Origin: JAKPRU01 sp029568995
GTDB taxonomy: Bacteria > Hinthialibacterota > Hinthialibacteria > Hinthialibacterales > JAKPRU01
NCBI GenBank assembly: GCA_035430965.1
Contig: DAOMHQ010000062.1
Location: forward strand, 1 to 25,006
Direction: 5' to 3'
DNA length: 25,006 bases
The notes beneath the pieces are model-generated. The model saw only the letters and a program-made list of their open reading frames with translations, was not told the DNA's origin and did not search any database. Made by a program: the position numbers and the translations under genes. Below, piece by piece: positions 1 to 6,663 of this stretch; positions within the stretch are counted from its first letter, which is position 1, and every line of letters starts with the position of its first letter.

Positions 1-82
1 TTCATCAATCTTCTTCTCCGACCTGCCTCTCTCGCACTCCGTAAACCCAACGCCTCCCCAAAGTCTTTCGCCTCTCCTGTCC

Positions 83-142
83 CCTCCGTTCCTTCCGTTG
101 CCTCCGTTCCTTCCCCCTCTCCCTCCGTTCCTTCCCCCTCTC
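83..142. repeat. pyrimidine-rich 21-bp tandem microrepeat
   Basis: Positions 101-121 and 122-142 are two identical 21-bp units beginning CCTCCGTTCC. A shorter related copy (CCTCCGTTCCTTCC) lies at 83-96. The whole 1-130 stretch is C/T-rich on the + strand and shows no credible coding frame. The last unit runs directly into the first copy of the 139-bp tandem repeat, so the region looks like a product of replication slippage. Confidence 0.8.
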
Positions 143-411
143 CCTCCGGGAGAGGGTTGGGGTGAGGGTGTCTTCGAGTGGCGCTACGGCTTTTCCGGTT
201 GTAGGGTGGGCTCAAGCCCGTCTGCGGGCTAGCCCACCAGACATCCCTGCCATCCACCCTGCCCTCTCTCTTCCCCCTCTCCCTCCGGGAGAGGGTTGGG
301 GTGAGGGTGTCTTCGAGTGGCGCTACGGCTTTTCCGGTTGTAGGGTGGGCTCAAGCCCGTCTGCGGGCTAGCCCACCAGACATCCCTGCCATCCACCCTG
401 CCCTCTCTCTT
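131..411. repeat. 139-bp perfect tandem duplication with nested hairpins
   Basis: Two copies start at 131 and 270. Positions 131-272 match 270-411 without a mismatch, and identity stops at 130/269 and 273/412. Each unit holds a 9-bp inverted repeat CCCTCTCCC-TCC-GGGAGAGGG (136-156 and 275-295). Each also holds a two-part hairpin (206-237 and 345-376), in which GTGGGCT pairs with AGCCCAC and AGCCCG pairs with CGGGCT around a TCTG loop. Both modules resemble dispersed intergenic repeats of environmental bacteria. The open frame at 162-371 simply runs through the repeat and is not credible as a gene. Confidence 0.9.
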
Positions 412-430
412 TCCCCTCTCCCCTTCTCTT

Positions 431-464
431 CAATTCTTAATTCTTAATTCTTAATTCTTAATTT
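431..464. repeat. AATTCTTAATTC short tandem repeat array
   Basis: Four to five copies of a 7-bp unit (AATTCTT) follow a CTCTTC flank. The same kind of array, with the same CTCTTCAATTC flank but with AATTCGT units, recurs at 2226-2261 inside a coding region. The array supplies the stop codon of the ferredoxin gene that reads into it from the right. Confidence 0.85.
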
Positions 465-751
465 TCATCCTTCATCCTCCTCCCCCTCCGAATACCGTAG
501 ATGGCGAAGTCAGGACAGTACAGCCCACACAGGTCGCAGCCTGTACACGCCTCCGCATCGGCAATTTCGGGATGATGGTATCCCTTTGAATTGAACGATT
601 GGGACATTCTCAACACATTGGATGGACAGAATTCGACGCAAAAACCGCAACCTTTGCACCGTTCGGAGGTGATGATCGGACGGCCCTTGGGACCCTTCCG
701 TTCCTTTTCCTCTTCCGACGGTTTGATCTCACTCTTCACTTCAGCCGGCAT
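458..751 (-). CDS. 2x[4Fe-4S] ferredoxin, KorD-like (97 aa)
   Basis: Small electron carrier with two bacterial-type cluster motifs, CxxCxxCxxxCP at C32-C35-C38-C42 and at C69-C72-C75-C79. Spacing and surrounding residues resemble the delta (ferredoxin) subunit of 2-oxoacid:ferredoxin oxidoreductases such as KorD, where it passes electrons from the thiamine-diphosphate subunit to soluble ferredoxin. The first ~28 residues form a charged, Lys/Glu-rich extension. The start is placed at 751 rather than at the upstream ATG at 763, because GGAGG lies 5 bases before it. The stop codon (458-460) falls inside the AATTCTT array. No alpha or beta oxidoreductase subunit is visible; they would have to lie beyond the left edge or elsewhere. 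An unlinked general ferredoxin is the alternative. Confidence 0.85.
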   Translation of the reverse strand: MPAEVKSEIKPSEEEKERKGPKGRPIITSERCKGCGFCVEFCPSNVLRMSQSFNSKGYHHPEIADAEACTGCDLCGLYCPDFAIYGIRRGRRMKDEN

Positions 752-856
752 GTAGACCTCCATCCATTGACGATGCCAATTCTGTCGTCATGGTGCATTC
801 TTCATTCGTTACAAACCACGGTTTCCTTTCCCGCAAGCGCCCCCCCGGCGCAAATC

Positions 857-1462
857 TCAATAATCCCCGGCACTTACACGGAATGAATCCATCACCATAT
901 CCGTAATCTGCTCCCACAGGGAGGAAAGGTATGCGGACATGATCACCAGGTTCCGCTTTTCGTGTTCGTGATCGATAACGTGATTCTTCAGGAGCGCTTC
1001 CCGTTCGAAACCCATCTTCTCAAGAATGCGGATTGCGGCAATCTGGTCCTCCACCACCTCCGCCACCACTTTCTCGATCCGCAGAAACATGGCAATGGAG
1101 AAGATCTCCCGCGCCATCAGCATTCCCAATCCGATGCGACGATAACCCGCATGGGTCGCCAGGCGAATATCCGCCACGTGGGGTGACCAGCTATGAGGAT
1201 GCCGGTGAAGAGTGGCCGCGGAGACAACCTCCCCATTCGGATTCTCCGCCACAATCGGGACAACACGGTCGTGATTGATGTTCCGAGTCCACTCACGGAC
1301 GATGCTGGGGTCGGCGACGTTGTGTCGAAGATATCTGCGGTCTTCCGGGGAAAGTGAAGCGTAGAAATCCCATAATGCACGCTCGTCCTCTGACGTGAGC
1401 GGGCGAATCGCAACGGATCGACCGTCCTTCAGGGTGACTTCTTTCGGATAATCGCGGAGCAT
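857..1462 (-). CDS. GNAT family N-acetyltransferase (201 aa)
   Basis: Predicted cytoplasmic acyl-CoA-dependent N-acetyltransferase. A typical GNAT fold covers about residues 15-180. The acetyl-CoA pyrophosphate loop is visible as R108-R-I-G111-L-G113, after a beta-strand (VADIRLAT) that fits motif A. An ILEKMGF segment near 146-152 is the usual motif B C-terminal element. The overall look is close to the GNAT domains found alone or fused to acyl-CoA synthetases (Pat-like protein lysine acetyltransferases), but the substrate cannot be read from the sequence. GAGG lies 6 bases before the ATG. It is the first gene of a leftward pair with the ferredoxin, 105 bp apart. No terminator or promoter is obvious. 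Confidence 0.85.
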   Translation of the reverse strand: MLRDYPKEVTLKDGRSVAIRPLTSEDERALWDFYASLSPEDRRYLRHNVADPSIVREWTRNINHDRVVPIVAENPNGEVVSAATLHRHPHSWSPHVADIRLATHAGYRRIGLGMLMAREIFSIAMFLRIEKVVAEVVEDQIAAIRILEKMGFEREALLKNHVIDHEHEKRNLVIMSAYLSSLWEQITDMVMDSFRVSAGDY

Positions 1463-1687
1463 GATACCCTCGCCGAAGATAGAATCCTGAACGGGAAATC
1501 CAGAACGGATAACCCGCGATACGATCGTGCAGACGCCACATCACTGCGTTAAGTAGATTCAGACCACACCAATGACTGACCACAAGTCTTGCCCACTGTA
1601 CGGAAATGCTATCCGCTTCCATTCTGACTGTACACGGTTCCCGAAAATGAATCCCGCAGAGCCTGGAGCAACGGAGCCTATTCCGCA
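1463..1687. other. divergent intergenic spacer, no recognisable feature
   Basis: These 225 bp separate the leftward acetyltransferase from the rightward glycosyltransferase and should hold both promoters. I see no convincing -35/-10 pair, hairpin or repeat in it. Open frames crossing it on the minus strand run antisense into the glycosyltransferase and lack family features. Confidence 0.5.
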
Positions 1688-3535
1688 ATGACTCGACTTT
1701 CTCCCCCGACCATCGAACGGAATATCCAGCTTCTGTCGCGCGAGTGGCCGGAGATCGCTCACCGCCTTCAAACAGAGTCCTCCACCGACACAGTCCAGCT
1801 AATTCCCGCGAAGGATGGATTCCTGGCCTGTCGACTTTCGGACTCGAAACAGCAAGTTTGGATTCATTCCGATCGCGCGCCCCGGCAGGAAACCTTGAGT
1901 CCGCTTCGCGATTTCCAGCCGGGAGAAGGGGAATTGGTGATCGTCTGGCAATCCGGATTGGGCTATCTCGCCTCCGAACTATGCACGTTGCGCGCGAACG
2001 GACCGAATTGGTACCGGCTGATTGTGGTCGAGAGCCGCACAACCGTGTTTCGCGCTTCCCTCCAGGTGACAAATTACGATGGCTTGTTGAACTCCCGTTC
2101 CACTTACCTCCTGGTGGGGAGCGACGCCGAGGACAGGCTGCTCTCCCTTCTGAAACGGTTTCCATGGTTACTGAAGAACAGGGTGACCGTTCTCCCCGGC
2201 TCCATCCCATCCACTTCTTTCTCTTCAATTCGTAATTCCCAATTCGTAATTCGTAATTCTTCCCCGTCCACTTTGTCCACTCTCGAGCACATCCGCACCG
2301 TCGTCCAGGAACTTCAGGACAGATCCAAAGAAGAACTGGCCTCCCTTCATACCCGGCTCTCACCCGAGGCGTCTTCACACCGCGTCGTTGTTTCGGCGGG
2401 GCTTTATCCGGCTCATGCGCAGCGACTGTGTGAGGCGTTCCACTGTCTCGGCTGGGAGGTCGTCCAAAGAATGGAACCGTCTTCGCTGACACGATTTGTC
2501 GAGGACCCGGACTCATTTCTGGACGTGTGCCGGGGTGGATTCCCGGGATTGGTGTTGTCGTTCGGAGGCAAAAGCGATCTTTCCCTGGAGGATCTTCGCC
2601 AACTGCGTTCTCGTGGGGTAACCGTAGCTGCATGGTTCTACGACAATCCGTTCCGATTCCCCTTGCCGGATGAGGAACTCTCGCAGTTGGACGAGGCCTT
2701 TGTTTTTGACAGGTATTATGAATCTTTCTTCCGGGAACGCGGGATACGGGCGTGCGCAACACTTCCCGCCGCGTTCGGCATCTCCCCACCGCCTGCCCCG
2801 CCGCCGGATTCTTACTTGGAAGAGATCTCTTTTCTCGGCTCGACAGGAATCGACCGCATTGTGCGCTTCTCCCACGATCTCCCGCCGGATGACCGGGAGG
2901 TCACCAATCTCTCCAGAGAAACCATCACCCGCCTGCTGGAGATGTCCAGCCTGGAACTCCGGGAAGAGATGGAGCGGCTGGCCGGATATGACGGAAGCGA
3001 TCTGTCCCGGCTCCGACTCCTTGTGCTCGAGGAATTCCTCAGCTATCGCATTCGGATTCGATACTTAACCGGCATCGCCGATTTGCCTCTCGGAATATAC
3101 GGCGACACAAACTGGGGAAATCCGAAAGCAGTGGGAAACCTGACCTCCTGCTATCGCGGGAAAGGAACCCGTTTCCCGGATGAAACCATCGAGCTGTACC
3201 GAACCAGCAAGATCAATGTGAACATTTTCCATGCCCAGTGTATCGACTCCGTGACAACCCGTGTGTACGACACGCTCGCCGCTGGAGGATTTCTCCTTTC
3301 GGAGTATCGTCCCATCCTGGAGAGGGAATTCGAAATCGGCAAAGAAATCGAGATATTCCACACACCCGATGAGCTGCGGGAAAAAGCTCTTCATTATCTC
3401 CAAAACGAAAAAAAGCGGGAACAAATCGCCCAACAAGGCAGGGAGAAAGTGTTGCACTCCGCATCCTATGAAAATCGGGTATTTCGGCTGTTGGAAATCC
3501 TGAAAGACAGGATCGGGAAACGGGCCGAATCCTGA
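1688..3535 (+). CDS. CgeB/Maf-like glycosyltransferase (615 aa)
   Basis: Large predicted cytoplasmic glycosyltransferase. The N-terminus (IERNIQLLSREWPEIAHRL) and a following segment with VIVWQSGLGYLASEL look like the N-terminal part of Maf/MptE-like and CgeB-like sugar transferases. The C-terminal part (about residues 500-605) has the GT-B lobe of the Glyco_trans_1_2 family: a predicted beta-alpha-beta unit around INVNIFH, then TRVYDTLAAGGFLLSEY and a helical tail with SYENRVFRLLEIL. Such enzymes modify surface or flagellar glycoconjugates, but the substrate here is unknown. Residues ~180-198 are encoded by intergenic-type repeats (2226-2280), forming an unconserved Ser/Asn/Arg-rich insert between the two halves. 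The start is supported only by a distant GGAG. It ends 20 bp from the convergent rsmA with no visible terminator. Confidence 0.8.
   Translation: MTRLSPPTIERNIQLLSREWPEIAHRLQTESSTDTVQLIPAKDGFLACRLSDSKQQVWIHSDRAPRQETLSPLRDFQPGEGELVIVWQSGLGYLASELCTLRANGPNWYRLIVVESRTTVFRASLQVTNYDGLLNSRSTYLLVGSDAEDRLLSLLKRFPWLLKNRVTVLPGSIPSTSFSSIRNSQFVIRNSSPSTLSTLEHIRTVVQELQDRSKEELASLHTRLSPEASSHRVVVSAGLYPAHAQRLCEAFHCLGWEVVQRMEPSSLTRFVEDPDSFLDVCRGGFPGLVLSFGGKSDLSLEDLRQLRSRGVTVAAWFYDNPFRFPLPDEELSQLDEAFVFDRYYESFFRERGIRACATLPAAFGISPPPAPPPDSYLEEISFLGSTGIDRIVRFSHDLPPDDREVTNLSRETITRLLEMSSLELREEMERLAGYDGSDLSRLRLLVLEEFLSYRIRIRYLTGIADLPLGIYGDTNWGNPKAVGNLTSCYRGKGTRFPDETIELYRTSKINVNIFHAQCIDSVTTRVYDTLAAGGFLLSEYRPILEREFEIGKEIEIFHTPDELREKALHYLQNEKKREQIAQQGREKVLHSASYENRVFRLLEILKDRIGKRAES
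2226..2280. repeat. in-frame intergenic-type repeat inside glycosyltransferase gene
   Basis: Positions 2226-2261 carry AATTCGTAATTC-type units behind a CTCTTC flank, like the array at 431-464. Positions 2266-2280 read GTCCACTTTGTCCAC, a second short repeat type. The tract keeps the reading frame open and encodes roughly residues 180-198 of the protein, with IRNS appearing twice. On the opposite strand it reads as ELRITNWELRI, a signature of repeat-derived spurious proteins. Confidence 0.85.
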
Positions 3536-3555
3536 TCCGAAATTCAAGTCATTTC

Positions 3556-4470
3556 TTAACTCCGGATCTTGACTCCGGAACTCGAAATAAGTTCTGCCAG
3601 ACACGCATACTGATCCGGCGTTAAGTCCTGCGCCCGACAATTCGGATTTAAATCCAGTATTTTCAAGTAGTTCACGGCTTGTTCCTTCGTGAGATCCCAC
3701 AATCCGATGCGCTGTTCACTCAGATTACTGCATAGCTTCTTGCGCCTGTGCGCAAATGCAGTCTTAACAAGCGGTTCCATCCAATTCCAGACCAGGTCCA
3801 TGTCCAAATCCGCACCTTTCCGAGGCACGAAACGCATCCAGACAGATTCCACCTTGGGTCTGGGATAAAAACAGCCGGGGCCGATTCTCCGAAGTAGTTG
3901 AATATCAAAGAGATACTGCAAAATCACAGACAAACGACCATAATCAGAACTGCCCGGTTTGGCCTGAATCCTCTGCCCCACCTCCCGCTGTAGTAAAAAT
4001 CCCCACTTTGCTACACTTACGTACCACTTCATCAGATGAAACAGGATCGAAGACGCCGAAGAATAAGGCAGATTCCCCACGACACATACCTCCGAAGTAC
4101 TTTCAAAACAAGGAGTTAGATCATAAGTAAGAATATCACAAACCTGGATTTGCAGCCTTTCCCCAACACAGCCCGAAAGCCATTTCAGGAGCCGCTTATC
4201 CGTCTCAAACGCCAGCACAGAATACCCGTGCTCCAAAATGGGAACCGTCAAATGCCCGAATCCACATCCAACTTCAATAATCTGAGACTCAAAGGGCATT
4301 TCCAAATCCCGGACCATCGCATCCAGGGCGGATCGCTGGTATAGGAAATTCTGCCCCAACGCCTTTGACGGCACAATTTCAGCTTCCCGGCAGAGACGTT
4401 CGACTCCACTGCGCGAAAAAAAATCTCCGGGAAATGATCGCGATATTCCGTCAGATTGGGACATATCCAT
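3556..4470 (-). CDS. rsmA: 16S rRNA A1518/A1519 dimethyltransferase RsmA (KsgA)
   Basis: Transfers four methyl groups from S-adenosylmethionine to two adjacent adenosines in the 3' terminal helix of 16S rRNA during 30S maturation. All family landmarks are present in order: GQNFL at 39-43, the SAM-binding motif EVGCGFG at 66-72, an acidic residue E89 at the ribose-binding strand, the catalytic NLPY at 133-136, PRPKVES near 203-209, and the C-terminal FAHRRKKL. At 304 aa it is about 30 residues longer than E. coli KsgA, mostly through an N-terminal extension; a second ATG at 4464 would drop two residues. It faces away from mraZ and has its own candidate promoter at 4510-4538. Confidence in function is very high. 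Confidence 0.96.
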   Translation of the reverse strand: MDMSQSDGISRSFPGDFFSRSGVERLCREAEIVPSKALGQNFLYQRSALDAMVRDLEMPFESQIIEVGCGFGHLTVPILEHGYSVLAFETDKRLLKWLSGCVGERLQIQVCDILTYDLTPCFESTSEVCVVGNLPYSSASSILFHLMKWYVSVAKWGFLLQREVGQRIQAKPGSSDYGRLSVILQYLFDIQLLRRIGPGCFYPRPKVESVWMRFVPRKGADLDMDLVWNWMEPLVKTAFAHRRKKLCSNLSEQRIGLWDLTKEQAVNYLKILDLNPNCRAQDLTPDQYACLAELISSSGVKIRS

Positions 4471-4509
4471 GTTCTATGCCGGACCGACCAGCCTCTTTAC
4501 TTACCAGAT

Positions 4510-4538
4510 ATTGTAACAACAACTGTAAAGAAACACAA
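4510..4538 (-). promoter_or_regulatory. rsmA: candidate sigma70-type promoter for rsmA
   Basis: On the minus strand TTGTGT (4538-4533) and TACAAT (4515-4510) are separated by exactly 17 bases. The -10 matches the consensus at five of six positions and the -35 at three. The predicted transcript would start about 33 bases before the rsmA ATG. Confidence 0.45.
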
Positions 4539-4563
4539 CATTTATGTGAACGGTCACCTGCTT

Positions 4564-4592
4564 TGAAGTTACTTCGATGTAACTTAACTTCA
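4564..4592. promoter_or_regulatory. dyad AAGTTAC-N6-GTAACTT, candidate operator
   Basis: Positions 4566-4572 and 4579-4585 form a perfect 7-bp inverted repeat around a 6-base spacer. A second, overlapping pairing TGAAGTT (4564-4570) with AACTTCA (4586-4592) is also perfect. The element lies between the rsmA and mraZ promoters, about 45 bp upstream of the mraZ -35, where it could serve as a regulator site for either direction. No known regulator motif is recognised. Confidence 0.4.
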
Positions 4593-4636
4593 GAATCGAA
4601 TGCTAGTTGTGGGGAATTTTATTTTCTCTCAGGGTA

Positions 4637-4665
4637 TTGACTTTGGGATCCAGGTGGTGCATAAT
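4637..4665 (+). promoter_or_regulatory. mraZ: sigma70-type promoter driving mraZ and the dcw cluster
   Basis: TTGACT (4637-4642) and CATAAT (4660-4665) are separated by 17 bases, each matching the consensus at five of six positions. This is the best promoter-like sequence seen in the window. Transcription would begin near 4672, about 75 bases before the chosen mraZ start. It is likely the main promoter of the dcw operon. Confidence 0.7.
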
Positions 4666-4680
4666 CCCAATTTGTGGGAT
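4644..4680. promoter_or_regulatory. three TGGGAT hexamers around the mraZ -10: candidate MraZ operator
   Basis: TGGGAT occurs at 4644-4649 (+), 4664-4669 (-, read as ATCCCA) and 4675-4680 (+). The last two form an inverted repeat with a 5-base spacer over the -10/start region; the two direct copies are 31 bp apart, about three helical turns. In E. coli, MraZ binds TGGGN direct repeats in its own promoter, so the core and location fit. The arrangement differs from the tight 10-bp direct repeats known there, so this is inference. Confidence 0.4.
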
Positions 4681-4745
4681 AAAATTTCTAAAATGACCTG
4701 AAAATGGTCGAAAGTGGTAGGATTGCCCTAAGCAGGAACAAGACC

Positions 4746-5294
4746 ATGGAAACGTCTGTGACAACGGGTGTTTGGTTTATCGGCAATTTCGAGAAACCCG
4801 TGGATTCGAAAAATCGGATCGTAGTCCCACGGAGCTTCCGAGAGACCCTGGAGTCACAAGAATTGATCCTGATGCGTTGGTATGAACATACCTTGGCTTT
4901 GTTCCCCATAAATGCCTGGGAACCTCTCGCGGAGAAAGCCCGACAGATGTCGCTGGCAGGAGGACCGGACAAAAGAGGGGCACGTCTCAGTTTCTTCTCC
5001 GGCGCTCTATCTCAGCGTATGGACAATCAGGGACGAATTGTGCTGAGCAAAGATATGAAGCAGTATGCGGGAATCAATGGGGAAGCCGTCATCCTGGGGG
5101 ATGGAGACAGAGTCCAGATTATTGCGCCGAACCGTTACGCCATCTTCCGAGAAAACCAAGACGATCTCCTGAGCAAGGGGCTGGACGAAATTCTGGCGGA
5201 AACGGAGCCACCGCAATTCAAACCCCGGGGTGTAACCCACAGCGATTCATCCGAAGAAATGGCAGAAAACAGCGCGGAAGATAATGACAAGTGA
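4746..5294 (+). CDS. mraZ: transcriptional regulator MraZ
   Basis: DNA-binding regulator of the dcw operon, usually a ring-shaped oligomer that represses its own promoter. Two tandem SpoVT/AbrB-like half domains are visible, each with the signature DxxxR: D20-SKN-R24 (followed by IVVP) and D93-NQG-R97 (followed by IVLS). The start is set at 4746 by AGGA eight bases upstream; the earlier in-frame ATG at 4704 has no ribosome binding site and would add 14 unconserved residues. The 182-aa product has an acidic C-terminal tail of about 40 residues beyond the usual core. Its TGA overlaps the rsmH GTG (GTGA), implying translational coupling. Autoregulation through the TGGGAT sites upstream is plausible. 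Confidence 0.95.
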   Translation: METSVTTGVWFIGNFEKPVDSKNRIVVPRSFRETLESQELILMRWYEHTLALFPINAWEPLAEKARQMSLAGGPDKRGARLSFFSGALSQRMDNQGRIVLSKDMKQYAGINGEAVILGDGDRVQIIAPNRYAIFRENQDDLLSKGLDEILAETEPPQFKPRGVTHSDSSEEMAENSAEDNDK

Positions 5295-6235
5295 CTCTCA
5301 ACAATCGACATCAACCCGTTCTGTTGCAGGAAATCCTCAACCTGCTGGACTGCGCTCCCGGCGAATGCGTGGTGGACGCGACGGTGGGATATGGTGGTCA
5401 CTCGTTCGAAATCTGCAAGCGCCTTGGAGAAAAGGGAACATTGATCGGGATCGACCGGGACGAAGAGGCGGTCGAATGCGCATGGACGGTTCTTCATACC
5501 TTTCCCTGCAGAGTGGAGATTCTGCATGGGAATTTCGCACGGATCGACGAACTGGTGTGGGGACTGGAGATCGAGCAAGTAGACAAGATTCTGTACGATA
5601 CCGGGGTATCCTCTCCTCAATTGGACCAACCGGAGCGCGGATTCAGCTTTGTCGATGCACCGTTGGACATGCGAATGTCCCAGTCGGACTCGGAGACGGC
5701 GGCAGATCTGTTGGCGTATATTTCGGAACAGGATCTTGCACGGGTACTTCGGGAGTATGCAGACGAGCGACGATCCCGTTCGATTGCCCGGGCAATCGTG
5801 TCGCGTCGATTAGGCAGTCCCATTCGAACAACCGGCGAATTGCGCGCATTGGTGCATCGCTGTTACGGCGGCATGAGTCATCAGCATGGAATCGACACGG
5901 CTACGCGGACTTTTCTTGCGATTCGAATTGCCCTGAACCGCGAATTAGAGAATCTCAAAGTCAGCCTGGAGAAAGCGTGGAAACTACTCAGGCCCGGTGG
6001 CAGGCTGGTAACGATCTCGTTTCACAGCGGAGAACACCGGATCGTCAAAGAATTCATTCAGCGTCGCCTGGGACGTTGTATCTGTCCGCCTGGAATGCCG
6101 AAATGCGGATGCGGGGCGCGGATCGAGGCAGAATTATTAGTCCATGGAACGATAACCGCCAGACCTCTGGAAACCGCCAACAACCCGCGCAGTCGAAGCG
6201 CCCAAATGCGCGGAATTCGTCGCATAGAACAATAG
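5291..6235 (+). CDS. rsmH: 16S rRNA C1402 N4-methyltransferase RsmH (MraW)
   Basis: S-adenosylmethionine-dependent enzyme that methylates N4 of C1402 in the 16S rRNA P-site region. The N-terminus HQPVLLQE, the SAM loop DATVGYGGHS (29-38), GIDRDEEA (53-60), and the FVDAPLDMRM and SFHSGEHRIVK segments identify it. The length (314 aa) equals that of the family. The usual SFHSLEDR reads SFHSGEHR here, a mild deviation. A Cys-containing insert (CICPPGMPKCGCG) sits at its normal place near the C-terminus. It starts at GTG within the mraZ stop. A second long open frame over the same bases (5284-6252) is the shadow of this gene. Confidence 0.96.
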   Translation: MTLNNRHQPVLLQEILNLLDCAPGECVVDATVGYGGHSFEICKRLGEKGTLIGIDRDEEAVECAWTVLHTFPCRVEILHGNFARIDELVWGLEIEQVDKILYDTGVSSPQLDQPERGFSFVDAPLDMRMSQSDSETAADLLAYISEQDLARVLREYADERRSRSIARAIVSRRLGSPIRTTGELRALVHRCYGGMSHQHGIDTATRTFLAIRIALNRELENLKVSLEKAWKLLRPGGRLVTISFHSGEHRIVKEFIQRRLGRCICPPGMPKCGCGARIEAELLVHGTITARPLETANNPRSRSAQMRGIRRIEQ

Positions 6236-6248
6236 AGAGCGTTACCCA

Positions 6249-6662
6249 ATGAATGACTATTCTCACCGTCGGATCGTGTGGATCAGAGCCTTCCTGGGAT
6301 ACCTCTGTCTGTTGGCTATATTTTCATCGTTTTTAATTTGTGTACATCTGAGTTTGCAGGAAAAACGTTTACGATATGTCATGTCAGAAAAGCTGAGCGA
6401 AAGGACGAAATTACTGCGCGACGTTTCCGTGACTCGTGCCCAAGTCGACAATCTCCGCCGGCTCGAACGCCTCGAACAGATCTGTGAGGAACAGCTGATC
6501 CCGTTGGCGCCTCCCGAATTCCCGGTCTTGATTCTTCCGGAGACTCCCACCGGAGAAGCGAGTCAAGAATTCGACGAGCCGGACAACGTCCAGAAGAGTC
6601 CGCCAAGTCCGGCGGATTTGGGAAGCATTGCCTGCGCAAGTAAACAGAAGGCGATAGACTGA
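6249..6662 (+). CDS. ftsL: FtsL-like bitopic cell division protein
   Basis: Small inner-membrane protein (137 aa) with a short cytoplasmic N-terminus, one transmembrane segment at about residues 14-34 (LGYLCLLAIFSSFLIC core) and a charged, Leu-spaced region from 38 to 80 suited to a coiled coil. That layout, and its position between rsmH and ftsI, define it as FtsL; sequence alone is too divergent to prove it. FtsL forms a complex with FtsB and FtsQ that activates FtsWI. The Pro-rich, acidic C-terminal 45 residues look disordered. The spacer to rsmH is 13 bp and to ftsI one base. The ribosome binding site is weak. Confidence 0.75.
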   Translation: MNDYSHRRIVWIRAFLGYLCLLAIFSSFLICVHLSLQEKRLRYVMSEKLSERTKLLRDVSVTRAQVDNLRRLERLEQICEEQLIPLAPPEFPVLILPETPTGEASQEFDEPDNVQKSPPSPADLGSIACASKQKAID

Positions 6663-6663
6663 A

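Noticed and set aside
162..371. 69-codon open frame on the + strand
   Set aside because: It lies entirely within the 139-bp tandem duplication and its sequence is a direct reading of the repeat.
131..411. CRISPR-like array
   Set aside because: There are only two 139-bp units, adjacent without spacers, and no cas genes are nearby.
1293..2789. 498-codon open frame on the minus strand
   Set aside because: It overlaps the acetyltransferase and is antisense to the glycosyltransferase. Its product is Arg/Pro-rich with no domain, while both overlapped genes have clear family features.
3536..3555. Bidirectional terminator between the convergent glycosyltransferase and rsmA genes
   Set aside because: The 20-bp gap contains no stem with a T-run on either strand.
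3065..3700. 211-codon minus-strand frame across the glycosyltransferase/rsmA junction
   Set aside because: It is antisense to the conserved C-terminal lobe of the glycosyltransferase and overlaps the end of rsmA, with no recognisable domain.
4704..4745. Upstream ATG for mraZ at 4704
   Set aside because: There is no ribosome binding site before it and the extra residues are unlike MraZ N-termini; 4746 has AGGA at the right distance.
5284..6252. 322-codon + strand frame overlapping rsmH
   Set aside because: It covers the same bases in a different frame and yields a Ser/Arg-rich product; the rsmH frame carries all the methyltransferase motifs.
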